A stretch of DNA of 6,988 nt from an uncultured Spirochaetaceae bacterium (GTDB lineage Bacteria; Spirochaetota; Spirochaetia; Sphaerochaetales; Sphaerochaetaceae), in contig CAMKPI010000084.1 in the NCBI GenBank assembly GCA_946414625.1, positions 1 through 6,988 on the forward strand, in the 5' to 3' direction. Within the stretch, counting starts at the first letter, position 1; every line of letters starts with the position of its first letter. The notes under the pieces were generated by a model that saw only the letters and a list, made by a program, of their open reading frames with translations, was not told where the DNA came from and did not search any database. This document shows positions 1 through 6,412 of this stretch, piece by piece. The position numbers and the translations under genes were made by a program.

Positions 1-111
1 AGGTTGCATGAAGAACAATGACTTATGAAATTGCGAACTTTACTTGACGCTAGCCACGGCGCGATCCATAACGGATTTCCATCATAGTCTCGACATAATA
101 CCAGTCTGTCC

Positions 112-148
112 GTGGGGAATCGCAGCGCCCAGCGCTGCGATTCCCCAC
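112..148. repeat. Perfect 17-bp palindrome with CCA loop
   Basis: Left arm GTGGGGAATCGCAGCGC (112-128), loop CCA (129-131), and an exact reverse-complement right arm (132-148). All 17 pairs match. Neither strand has a T-tract next to the stem, so it is not a canonical intrinsic terminator, although a stem this stable about 200 nt beyond the acetyltransferase stop could still halt transcription or protect the 3' end. It could also be a REP/MITE-like interspersed palindrome. The structure is certain; the function is not known. Confidence 0.85.
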
Positions 149-261
149 ATAAAGCAAAGCATCAACCTTGACAAGGAATCAATGAATAAAAACAGGTTTA
201 TGCACCACGCGGATGGCGGTCTGATGCACTCCTTCAAAAACAGTCCCCCCTCATCCTCCCT

Positions 262-288
262 CACTGGGCGAGTCGTGCACGCCCAGTG
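262..288. repeat. 9-bp inverted repeat 3' of the acetyltransferase
   Basis: Arms CACTGGGCG (262-270) and CGCCCAGTG (280-288) enclose a 9-nt loop. On the minus strand it starts 56 nt after the acetyltransferase stop codon. The nearest T-tract on that strand is the complement of 236-240, about 21 nt beyond the stem, too far for a standard terminator. The right arm (CGCCCAGTGCT) nearly matches the centre of the larger palindrome at 112-148 (CGCCCAGCGCT), so the two may be related elements. A weak terminator role is possible. Confidence 0.5.
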
Positions 289-344
289 CTTCTCATCATC
301 TAATTTCGATAACCGGAAGCCTTTTTACATTGTGAAGCCGGATG

Positions 345-932
345 CTACCTGTCCCAGTTTTTATTTACATCATCTTCTTTAATTTTTCGGATCACTCTGC
401 AAGGATTTCCTACAGCCACACTGTCAGAAGGAATATCCTTTACCACAACGCTGCCGCCCCCTATTACCACGTTGTTTCCGATCGTGACTCCCGGCATTAC
501 CTGAACACCTGCTCCAATCCACACATTATCCCCAACTACAATCGGATAGGCGTATTCCAGCCCCTGATTTCGGCGCTCAAAATCAATCGGATGCCCGGAG
601 GTATGGAAACCGCAGGATGGCGCAATGAAAACATCGTGGCCAAATGTCACCCCTCCTGCATCAAGAATTATCAAACCGTGATTCGCATAGAAGTTCTCTC
701 CCACTTTAATCCTGTAGCCATAATCACACCAGAAATCCGGTTCGATATGAACATTTTCTCCTGTTTTTCCAAGAATGGACTTGATGAATTCATGACGCTC
801 ATCAATTCTGTCTATCGGCAGATTGTTATATTTCTGACAAAGACTCTTACATCGCATCCTTTCCCTTTCAAGCTCCTCATCGTAATTGGCGTCATATAAT
901 TTCTGATTGAGCATCTTTTCCTTTTCTGTCAT
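345..932 (-). CDS. Maltose/galactoside-type O-acetyltransferase (LacA/Maa family)
   Basis: 195 residues, typical for this family of acetyl-CoA-dependent sugar O-acetyltransferases, which act in the cytoplasm as trimers. Residues about 4-55 form the helical Mac (maltose acetyltransferase) N-terminal domain. From about 60 to 185 the protein is a left-handed beta-helix of hexapeptide repeats, clearest at VGDNVWIGAGVQVMPGV and IGNNVVIGGGSVV. The catalytic histidine is H114 in SGHP, with the conserved FYAN asparagine at N84 and the DNVWIG tryptophan at W138; the family ending GNPCRVIRKI is at 175-184. Start: ATG at 932, with AGAGG (complement of 939-943) 6 nt upstream. It is the last gene of the minus-strand run, 104 bp after the flavoprotein. 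The acceptor cannot be read from sequence: maltose, galactosides or another small sugar are all possible. The protein appears intact. Confidence 0.93.
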   Translation of the reverse strand: MTEKEKMLNQKLYDANYDEELERERMRCKSLCQKYNNLPIDRIDERHEFIKSILGKTGENVHIEPDFWCDYGYRIKVGENFYANHGLIILDAGGVTFGHDVFIAPSCGFHTSGHPIDFERRNQGLEYAYPIVVGDNVWIGAGVQVMPGVTIGNNVVIGGGSVVVKDIPSDSVAVGNPCRVIRKIKEDDVNKNWDR

Positions 933-1036
933 TTTACGCCTCTTTCACATCCTCCGCAGAGATCGCTCTCAGTAAGCGCCTGTGAAAAGATATTACAGTC
1001 CAGGCCCGAAGAAGCTATCATTCTGCTTTGAATGTT

Positions 1037-1675
1037 TTATTTGCCTTTACTGAGAAGGGCACCCATCTGGAAAGCATTCTCAAGATCCTCTGGGAACTGT
1101 TTTGCACGCATCTCCTTCTTGTGCTCCTCGTTAAAGCCGGCCATGTTGAATTTACTGTAATCCATCACCTGAAGGGTATCACAAGAGGCGTAGACCTCCG
1201 CCGATCCGTTCAGCGACTTAAAGATCTGGGCCAACTCTTCTGCTTTCTTTCTGTAAGAGAGGTCATAGAACGTCTTCGGCGCGTTCATGGTCAGGATGAT
1301 GCCCACATTGACCTTACCTGTAAAGTAATTTGAGTAATTATCGTAGGACAGCGAACAGAAATGCAGCCGCTCGATCAGGGCATGCACCTGGCTTGTAATA
1401 TCGCCCAGATAGATCGGAGAGCCGATGATGAGGGCATCAGAAGCAAATATACGGTCTATCACCGGAGACAGGTCATCCTTCCAGAAGCATTTACACCGCT
1501 CTCCACCCTTTCGTTTACACGCCAGGCAGCTGCGGCATCCCGTGTAGGTCAAATCGTATAGGTCAATGTACTCAGTTTCTGCACCGACTGACTCTGCGCC
1601 CCTCTGTGCTTCTTTCAGCATCATCGCAGTGTTCCATTTCTTTCTGGGACTACCATTCAAAATTATTGTTTTCAT
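1037..1675 (-). CDS. Iron-sulfur flavoprotein / NADPH-dependent FMN reductase family
   Basis: A 212-residue flavodoxin-fold protein. The N-terminal strand and phosphate loop ILNGSPRKKWNT (5-16) bind FMN phosphate. A second conserved block, IIGSPIYLGDITSQ (83-96), contacts the isoalloxazine side. Cysteines at 47, 50, 53, 61 and 63 form C-x2-C-x2-C-x7-C-x-C, resembling the compact motif that binds a [4Fe-4S] cluster in archaeal and clostridial iron-sulfur flavoproteins (Isf); cluster binding here is inferred. The likely role is a cytosolic flavin electron carrier or a quinone, oxygen or disulfide reductase; the partner is unknown. Start: the frame opens with TTG at 1681, but AGGAG (complement of 1682-1686) lies directly against it. 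The same site is 6 nt from ATG at 1675, so ATG is chosen. A promoter-like sequence lies upstream at 1713-1742. It sits between two other accessory genes, 110 bp after the nitroreductase. Confidence 0.9.
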   Translation of the reverse strand: MKTIILNGSPRKKWNTAMMLKEAQRGAESVGAETEYIDLYDLTYTGCRSCLACKRKGGERCKCFWKDDLSPVIDRIFASDALIIGSPIYLGDITSQVHALIERLHFCSLSYDNYSNYFTGKVNVGIILTMNAPKTFYDLSYRKKAEELAQIFKSLNGSAEVYASCDTLQVMDYSKFNMAGFNEEHKKEMRAKQFPEDLENAFQMGALLSKGK

Positions 1676-1681
1676 ACGCAA

Positions 1682-1686
1682 CTCCT
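1682..1686 (-). promoter_or_regulatory. Ribosome-binding site that sets the flavoprotein start
   Basis: AGGAG on the minus strand lies 6 nt before ATG 1675 and directly against the in-frame TTG at 1681. The spacing rules out TTG and supports ATG. Confidence 0.75.
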
Positions 1687-1712
1687 ATCAAATCCTGTCA
1701 TATTGTGCTTCA

Positions 1713-1742
1713 ATTATCTTACATGCCCATCTTTTCATTCAA
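1713..1742 (-). promoter_or_regulatory. Promoter-like sequence upstream of the flavoprotein gene
   Basis: On the minus strand, TTGAAT (complement of 1737-1742) is followed after 18 nt by GATAAT (complement of 1713-1718). This matches 4 of 6 and 5 of 6 bases of the sigma-70 -35 and -10 consensus, with acceptable spacing. The -10 ends about 37 nt before the ATG at 1675. It would let the flavoprotein, and perhaps the acetyltransferase, be transcribed apart from the nitroreductase. Prediction by eye only; the region is AT-rich, so chance matches are possible. Confidence 0.4.
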
Positions 1743-1785
1743 TACCAGAATATGAATCACTGATGAAAACCGAGTATCAATCATT

Positions 1786-2595
1786 TTACAGTTCATACGA
1801 TATGATGTATTGCACGTTATCCGGATGTGCAACACCCGGATCAGAGTCGACAAATCGACCTTTATGTCCTTCTTCCTGCATAGTCAAATCAAAATGCGCC
1901 AAAGCGATACCAACATCCACCTTCTGAATATCACCAAGCGGACTTTCCTTCATTGACTTCTCTTCATAGAAATGAACAGTATCTCCAATGATAACCGCTC
2001 TCCAAGGCTGTTTGTTCGCACCCGAGGGAGCCCATCTTGCAATTTCCAGAGCATTCGCATAGACACCGGCAGATGAAGATGCCAATTGATTACCATACTC
2101 CTTATCAAAAAACAAATCTTCAAATGGAATTCTTTCATCTGCCTTCAGAGCTTTGCGCATCAGAGTTTCACGGATGGATCTCTTACGTTCAGGGTATCCG
2201 ACAGGACTCGCAACAGGCATGACCTCATCGCTTTGGACATCCATTGCCTTTTCAAATGCCGCCCTGCTGAGAGATGCTGCAAGCATTACGGTTCCGAGTC
2301 CAAGTGATTCCGCATAAAGGCACACATGCTCAAAGCTGTATCCAAAGCCAATCTCATAATGTTTACAGCGTTTCACTTTTGCAGCCAGATACAGAGTTGC
2401 TCCTACTATCACCATACTGGAAAGACCATACTCTTTGGCATCCAGCAAACGAAAATCCATGGGAACGTCGAATGGATTTGTTGATAATTGAATAAACTGT
2501 TCAAGAGCCAGCCTATCTTCATTCTTAAGGGGCTCTCCGGTAAAGGTCCTCACACTTTTTCTTTTACGGATCATATCTTTTGCAGAGAATGTCAT
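1786..2595 (-). CDS. Nitroreductase family protein, TM1586-like
   Basis: 269 residues, the length of the single-chain TM1586-type nitroreductases rather than the ~180-220 of ordinary homodimeric ones. The N-terminus has the FMN-binding signature RKRKSVRTF (10-18). The middle has GFGYSFEHVCLYAESLGLGTVML (83-105), typical of the family. A second FMN-type motif, ARWAPSGANKQPW (186-198), and DVGIALAHFDL (227-237) lie in the C-terminal half, consistent with two half-domains fused into one chain. It should be a cytosolic FMN enzyme using NAD(P)H to reduce nitro, quinone or similar substrates; the natural substrate is unknown. Start: ATG at 2595, with AAAGGA (complement of 2605-2610) 9 nt upstream. 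It is the first of the three AT-richer genes, 97 bp after the epimerase stop, with a small inverted repeat (2631-2647) in that gap. No frameshift or lost motif is seen. Confidence 0.9.
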   Translation of the reverse strand: MTFSAKDMIRKRKSVRTFTGEPLKNEDRLALEQFIQLSTNPFDVPMDFRLLDAKEYGLSSMVIVGATLYLAAKVKRCKHYEIGFGYSFEHVCLYAESLGLGTVMLAASLSRAAFEKAMDVQSDEVMPVASPVGYPERKRSIRETLMRKALKADERIPFEDLFFDKEYGNQLASSSAGVYANALEIARWAPSGANKQPWRAVIIGDTVHFYEEKSMKESPLGDIQKVDVGIALAHFDLTMQEEGHKGRFVDSDPGVAHPDNVQYIISYEL

Positions 2596-2630
2596 AAAAA
2601 TCGTTCCTTTCTACTTAATGCTTGTATCAG

Positions 2631-2647
2631 ACACAAACTCGTTGTGT
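2631..2647. promoter_or_regulatory. Small inverted repeat upstream of the nitroreductase
   Basis: ACACAA (2631-2636) and TTGTGT (2642-2647) flank a 5-nt centre, 36-52 nt upstream of the nitroreductase start. This is where an operator would sit for a redox- or electrophile-responsive repressor, but no regulator gene is in the window. A 6-bp inverted repeat can arise by chance. Confidence 0.3.
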
Positions 2648-2692
2648 AACTGAAGATTTAACAGGTAAATTTCCCGATTTGAAAGCCCGGCT

Positions 2693-3883
2693 CTACCTTT
2701 GGTTTTCCGCATACCAGGCGGCAAAGCGGGAAAGCCCTTCGCGAAGCGTGATGCTGGGTCTGAAACCGAAGTCGCGCTCCAGGGCGGAAGAGTCAGCGAA
2801 TGTGGTCTCAACATCGCCCGGCTGCATCGGAACAAGGTTGATATGGTCCCGGAGGTTGAAATCCAGAGAGAGAACGCCTACTTTCCGCAGTTCTTCTGCG
2901 AGGATCCGGACAAAATCCATCAGGTTTTCCGGCTGACCACCGCCGATGTTGTAAACGCGGCAAGGCGCTGCCGAAAGCGCGGTGGATGAAGCCGAATGGG
3001 CTACGGGTTTTTTCGAAACCAAACAAGACGAGACGCCTTCCGAACCGGATGAGGTGGGCGCAGACGCAACACTGACGCCTGTTCCTGCGCTCTCATCCTT
3101 GCCGTCGACGCCGTTTTTATCAATAAGTGGGGATGACTGCATCACAAGCTCCACTCCGCGCACAATGTCGTCGATGTAGGTGAAGTCACGTCTGCAATTA
3201 CCATAGTTAAAGATGTTAATCTTCTCTCCGCGTGAAAGTTTTTCCGCAAAGGAGAAGTATGCCATATCCGGCCTTCCCGCCGGTCCATATACCGTGAAGA
3301 ATCTCAACCCAGTGGCGGGAATTCCGTACAGGCGGCTGTACGCGTGGGCAAACAGCTCATCCGCCTTTTTTGTCGCTGCATAAAGGCTCACAGGGGAATC
3401 CACCTTGTCTTCCGTGCTGAAAGGAACTTTCGTGTTTCCGCCATACACCGAAGAGCTGGAAGCGTAGACAAGATGGCTCACAGGATTGTGCCTGCAAAAT
3501 TCCAGGATATTATAGAACCCGATCACGTTGCTTTGGATGTAGGCATCCGGATTCTCTATCGAGTACCTCACTCCTGCCTGTGCGGCGAGGTTCACAACCA
3601 GGTCGGGCTTATGAGAATCAAACAGCTCATCCACTCCTCTCTTGTCTGAAATGTCGCCCTTTATAAAGGAAAAAGACCCTTTTGATGAGGACAATATGCT
3701 GTTAAGGCGGGCAAGCCGATCTTCCTTCAGGCGGACGTCGTAATATGAGTTCATATTGTCCACACCGATAATCGTCGTCTCGTAGTTTTTCAGGAGACGC
3801 TCGGTCAATGCGGCGCCAATGAAGCCCGCCGCACCTGTGACTAGTACGGTTTTTCCGTTCAAATCAATGTTTTTTTTGAGCAT
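2693..3883 (-). CDS. NAD-dependent UDP-glucuronate 4-epimerase-like protein
   Basis: A 396-residue extended short-chain dehydrogenase (NAD-dependent epimerase/dehydratase). The Rossmann motif GAAGFIG (17-23) binds NAD; VDNMNSYYDVRLKEDRL (41-57) matches UDP-glucuronate epimerases of the CapI type. Other motifs are NLAAQAGVRYS (98-108), the catalytic serine region YASSSSVYG (140-148), the Y168-x3-K172 dyad (YAATK) and RFFTVYGPAGRPDMA (194-208). The expected reaction is C4 epimerization of a UDP-uronic acid or UDP-hexose, feeding capsule, lipopolysaccharide-like or other surface glycans. Family members are usually about 335-355 residues; the extra length lies at about 253-307, a Ser/Ala/Thr/Gly-rich linker just before RVYNIGGGQP (309-318), where relatives have a short loop. 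Start: ATG 3883 with GGAG (complement of 3894-3897) 10 nt upstream, a slightly long spacing. It lies 329 bp downstream of ligA; no glycosyltransferase is in view. The exact sugar is uncertain. Confidence 0.92.
   Translation of the reverse strand: MLKKNIDLNGKTVLVTGAAGFIGAALTERLLKNYETTIIGVDNMNSYYDVRLKEDRLARLNSILSSSKGSFSFIKGDISDKRGVDELFDSHKPDLVVNLAAQAGVRYSIENPDAYIQSNVIGFYNILEFCRHNPVSHLVYASSSSVYGGNTKVPFSTEDKVDSPVSLYAATKKADELFAHAYSRLYGIPATGLRFFTVYGPAGRPDMAYFSFAEKLSRGEKINIFNYGNCRRDFTYIDDIVRGVELVMQSSPLIDKNGVDGKDESAGTGVSVASAPTSSGSEGVSSCLVSKKPVAHSASSTALSAAPCRVYNIGGGQPENLMDFVRILAEELRKVGVLSLDFNLRDHINLVPMQPGDVETTFADSSALERDFGFRPSITLREGLSRFAAWYAENQR
2963..3127 (-). other. Low-complexity insertion inside the epimerase
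   Basis: This codes for residues about 253-307, dominated by Ser, Ala, Thr, Gly and Val with a few charged residues. It sits between the segment after FTYIDDIVRG and the conserved VYNIGGG strand. Relatives usually have roughly 20-25 residues here, so about 30 appear extra. It stays in frame and the downstream domain is intact, so it is probably a flexible surface loop. The usual length is from family memory, not an alignment. Confidence 0.65.
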
Positions 3884-3900
3884 TTTTGCATATCTCCATG

Positions 3901-3920
3901 TTATATCTGTTTATATCTGT
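3901..3920 (-). repeat. Tandem decamer just upstream of the epimerase
   Basis: TTATATCTGT occurs twice head to tail (3901-3910 and 3911-3920), reading ACAGATATAA twice on the coding strand, 17-36 nt before the epimerase ATG. The 10-bp period puts both copies on one face of the helix. Each also supplies a TATAA-like -10 element, so this could be the core promoter, a paired binding site, or both. A -35 with good spacing is not obvious. Confidence 0.5.
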
Positions 3921-3998
3921 CGACAAAGAAACCCGTGGTTAAGTGTTTAACAACCCATGAGAAAAAACACGCCATCCCGTCATTTCATTCTCCTGTCG

Positions 3999-4203
3999 TG
4001 GTGGTGTCTTCTCTCGCGTCTGCGGTAGCCACAGAACTATCCAACATTTTTTTATCGCCTGCCAAGGAGGCGACAACGCGACCGAGATGTCTTCTCTCTC
4101 CTGCGGAAACCACTGTTATCGTCTGACAAGGAGGTGACAACGCGACCGTGGTGTCTTCTCTCGCGCCTATGGCGACAACAACACTATCCAACAATTTTTT
4201 CAT
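3999..4203. repeat. Degenerate 64-bp-spaced direct repeats 3' of ligA
   Basis: Three imperfect units. The segment GTGGTGTCTTCTCTCGCG occurs exactly at 4001-4018 and 4148-4165, with a diverged copy at 4084-4100. The segment AAGGAGGYGACAACGCGACCG occurs at 4064-4084 and 4128-4148, 64 bp apart, preceded each time by TTATCGYCTGMC. ACTATCCAACA followed by a T-run occurs at 4036-4053 and 4183-4200. The first unit is about 19 bp longer than the second. A period of 64 is not a multiple of three, so unit-to-unit duplication shifts the reading frame, which argues against selection as protein. Confidence 0.75.
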
Positions 4204-4212
4204 CACCCGCCA

Positions 4213-6405
4213 CTACAATTCTTCTTCTGTAGCGCTTTCTTCTTCTCTACTTTCAGACGCGAAAAAAGATGCCTCGGGATACATCTCATCTTCAGTTTCA
4301 TGCGTGCCGGCATTTTTTCCTTCTGTATTTCCCCGGAGCGCTCCGTATCCGCCAAGCATCCCGATGAACTCCGACTCCCCCACAACCCGCACTCCAAGAG
4401 CGCGAGCCTTTTCCAGTTTGCTCCCGGCAGCCTCACCCGCGAGGAGATAATCAGTCTTAGCGGAGACAGCGGAAACAGAGCGACCGCCCCTCCTCTTAAT
4501 CTCCTCGATCGCGAGGTCGCGCGGCTTAAAATGCTCGAAACTCCCCGTGACACACCAGGACTTCCCCAGGAAGTTGCCCGACTCGTCCTGAATCGCCGGC
4601 GAGGCGGAATCGCTGTCCATTGACATGCTGAATCCGGCGTTTTCAAGGAATCCCAGCAGATCCAGCACCCGGCTGTCCTTCATCGCCGATACAACGTTCA
4701 TGGCAGTGACGGGCCCAAGCCCCTCCACCGCGGAGAGCTCCTCCACTGTGGCGGCTTTCAGACGATCCAACGAGTCAAATCCCGCAGAGACGGCAGCCTG
4801 TACCGCCACAGGACCGAATTCCGGAATTCCTATGCTGGTAATAACACGCACAAAGTTCCGAGTTCGGCACGATATGACTGACTTCTCCAATGCCTCGATC
4901 TTCTTGAGTCCGAAGCCCTCAACTCCATCTTCCAAAAGGGTTCGGAAATTGAAGGTGAAAATATCCTCGATTCTCCGGATATAGCCCTTGTTGTAAAGAA
5001 GCTCGATTGTAGCCGGTCCAAGTCCCGAGATGTCCATCTGGCTCTTTGCGCAGAAGAACTCAAGCCGTCCCTTTTCCTGCGCAGGACAGTGGTCTCCTGT
5101 GCAGAAATGATGGCTTCCGCGCAGCTCCACAGGGGCGCCGCAGACCGGACAAGTAGCCGGGATCCGGTATGTGGTGTTTCCCGCGTCATTCTTCTCCAAA
5201 ACCGCTTCCACTGCGGGAATCACGTCCCCGCGCTTACTTATCGAGACCGTGTCACCCACTGCAATCTCAAGCTCGTCGACATATTCCTGATTGTGCAGAG
5301 TGATGTTCCTTATCGTGGATCCAGCGAGAGACGTCGGTTTTATACGCGCCATCGGAGTGATCCGTCCGGTTCGCCCCACCTGAACGTCGATGCTCTTCAC
5401 AACTGACTCCGCCTGTGGAGAGTCGAACTTATACGCGATGGCCCACCGCGGGTGATGCTGAGTATATCCCAGTGCCTCGCGATCTGCGAGATTGTCCACT
5501 TTCAGGACAAGACCGTCTATCTCATACGGAAGGCTCTGCCGCGTCTCGGTCCGTTTTTTTATATCCTCCTCCAGTTCGGAGAGGGTAAGGCTCCCGCTGT
5601 AGTAAGTATAAGACGAGTCAATCGGCAACCCGAGCGTCTCCAACTCCTTCAGTATGTCGATATGATTATAGAAAACAGAGCCGTCTGACCAGAATCCCTC
5701 GTAGCAGAACATGGACAGTGGCACTCGGGCGGTCTCGGAGCTTTTGTTCCGGCGGATAGTGCCCGCGGCAAGGTTCCTCGGATTCGCGAATGGCTCCGCC
5801 AGAGTGCGGTTTATCCGTTCAAAATCCTTTTTGTAGAGGAAAACCTCCCCTCGAACTGCAAGTGTGGCGGGCTTCGACAGACGAAGCGGAACCTGCCGGA
5901 TCGTCTTCACATTCGCTGTAACATCGTTCCCAACATGTCCGTTCCCCCGGGTGACGGCACGGACAAGGACGCCTTTCTCGTAGTATAGCACAAGGGAAAA
6001 GCCGTCGATCTTCTCCTCAAGAACGAAGCCCGGGAAGCCTTTGTTCGTGGGCTCCGCCGAACCTGTCAACTGCGGATCCTTCCCCACAGACGATGCCTTT
6101 CCTGCTTCCTGAGACGCCCGGCTTGCAAACTTCAGCACCTCAGCAACACTGTATGCCTTGTCAAGGCTGAGAACGGGGATGCTATGCTCCACCTCGGCAA
6201 AATCCGACGAGAGGTCGCTTCCCACCCGCAATGTAGGGGAATCCGGCGTCCGAAGCTCGGGATGCTCGCTTTCCAGCCGCACAAGGGCGTCGAAGAGCCT
6301 GTCGTACTCAGCATCGGAGACAAGGCTCCGCCCATCTCTGTAATAAGAGTCCTGATACGTTGTCAGTTTTTCGCGCAAGTCTCGCGCTTGTTCGCTAAGA
6401 TCCAT
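4213..6405 (-). CDS. ligA: NAD-dependent DNA ligase LigA
   Basis: Seals nicks in duplex DNA using NAD+ during replication and repair. 730 residues from the chosen start, against about 670 usual. Domain Ia (1-95) has the NMN-binding pattern YYRDGRSLVSDAEYDRL (21-37). The adenylation domain has KIDG with nucleotidyl lysine K132, NPRNLAAGTIRR (208-219), EIDGLVLK (295-302) and WAIAYKF with K326. Then follow the OB fold, a zinc finger with C419, C422, C435 and C440, helix-hairpin-helix repeats (about 459-580) and a BRCT domain (about 610-688, with CVTGSF). Extras are an insertion at about 102-126, ahead of K132, and an acidic tail at 689-730. Start: an upstream in-frame ATG exists at 6429, but GGAGG (complement of 6413-6417) lies between the two ATGs, 7 nt before ATG 6405, which also fits the family N-terminus. 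Several features, such as TRGNG in place of TRGDG, recall spirochaete ligases. All catalytic motifs are present. Confidence 0.97.
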   Translation of the reverse strand: MDLSEQARDLREKLTTYQDSYYRDGRSLVSDAEYDRLFDALVRLESEHPELRTPDSPTLRVGSDLSSDFAEVEHSIPVLSLDKAYSVAEVLKFASRASQEAGKASSVGKDPQLTGSAEPTNKGFPGFVLEEKIDGFSLVLYYEKGVLVRAVTRGNGHVGNDVTANVKTIRQVPLRLSKPATLAVRGEVFLYKKDFERINRTLAEPFANPRNLAAGTIRRNKSSETARVPLSMFCYEGFWSDGSVFYNHIDILKELETLGLPIDSSYTYYSGSLTLSELEEDIKKRTETRQSLPYEIDGLVLKVDNLADREALGYTQHHPRWAIAYKFDSPQAESVVKSIDVQVGRTGRITPMARIKPTSLAGSTIRNITLHNQEYVDELEIAVGDTVSISKRGDVIPAVEAVLEKNDAGNTTYRIPATCPVCGAPVELRGSHHFCTGDHCPAQEKGRLEFFCAKSQMDISGLGPATIELLYNKGYIRRIEDIFTFNFRTLLEDGVEGFGLKKIEALEKSVISCRTRNFVRVITSIGIPEFGPVAVQAAVSAGFDSLDRLKAATVEELSAVEGLGPVTAMNVVSAMKDSRVLDLLGFLENAGFSMSMDSDSASPAIQDESGNFLGKSWCVTGSFEHFKPRDLAIEEIKRRGGRSVSAVSAKTDYLLAGEAAGSKLEKARALGVRVVGESEFIGMLGGYGALRGNTEGKNAGTHETEDEMYPEASFFASESREEESATEEEL

Positions 6406-6412
6406 GTCCCCG

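Larger units (their letters stand above)
1..344. other. Non-coding stretch downstream of the acetyltransferase
   Basis: I see no convincing gene here. The open frames on both strands are short, lack a good ribosome-binding site and resemble no family I know. One minus-strand frame is built partly from the translated palindrome at 112-148. The stretch holds two hairpins (112-148 and 262-288), listed separately, and otherwise mixed-composition sequence. It lies 3' of the acetyltransferase, so the hairpins may take part in ending that transcript. What lies to the left of the window is unknown. Confidence 0.6.
3884..4212. other. Intergenic region between ligA and the epimerase
   Basis: The 329 bp hold degenerate direct repeats (3999-4203), a tandem decamer (3901-3920) and a small palindrome, GTTAA-gtgt-TTAAC (3938-3951). 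No T-tract terminator follows ligA on the minus strand. A minus-strand frame, 4203-3985 (72 codons from ATG), begins 9 nt after the ligA stop. It is composed of the repeats and has only a weak ribosome-binding site (GGCGGG), so I do not call it a gene. Confidence 0.6.

Noticed and set aside
82..264. Minus-strand 60-codon frame in the left non-coding stretch
   Set aside because: Part of it is the translated 17-bp palindrome, it has no supporting start signal, and I recognise no family.
262..288. Canonical intrinsic terminator for the acetyltransferase
   Set aside because: The stem is reasonable, but no T-tract follows it on the minus strand within the usual distance, so it is listed only as an inverted repeat.
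342..899. Plus-strand 185-codon frame opposite the acetyltransferase
   Set aside because: It is an antisense shadow: the minus-strand frame has full family motifs, while this one has none.
4203..4646. Minus-strand 147-codon Arg-rich frame overlapping the end of ligA
   Set aside because: It is an out-of-frame shadow of the ligA 3' end with composition typical of GC-rich alternative frames.
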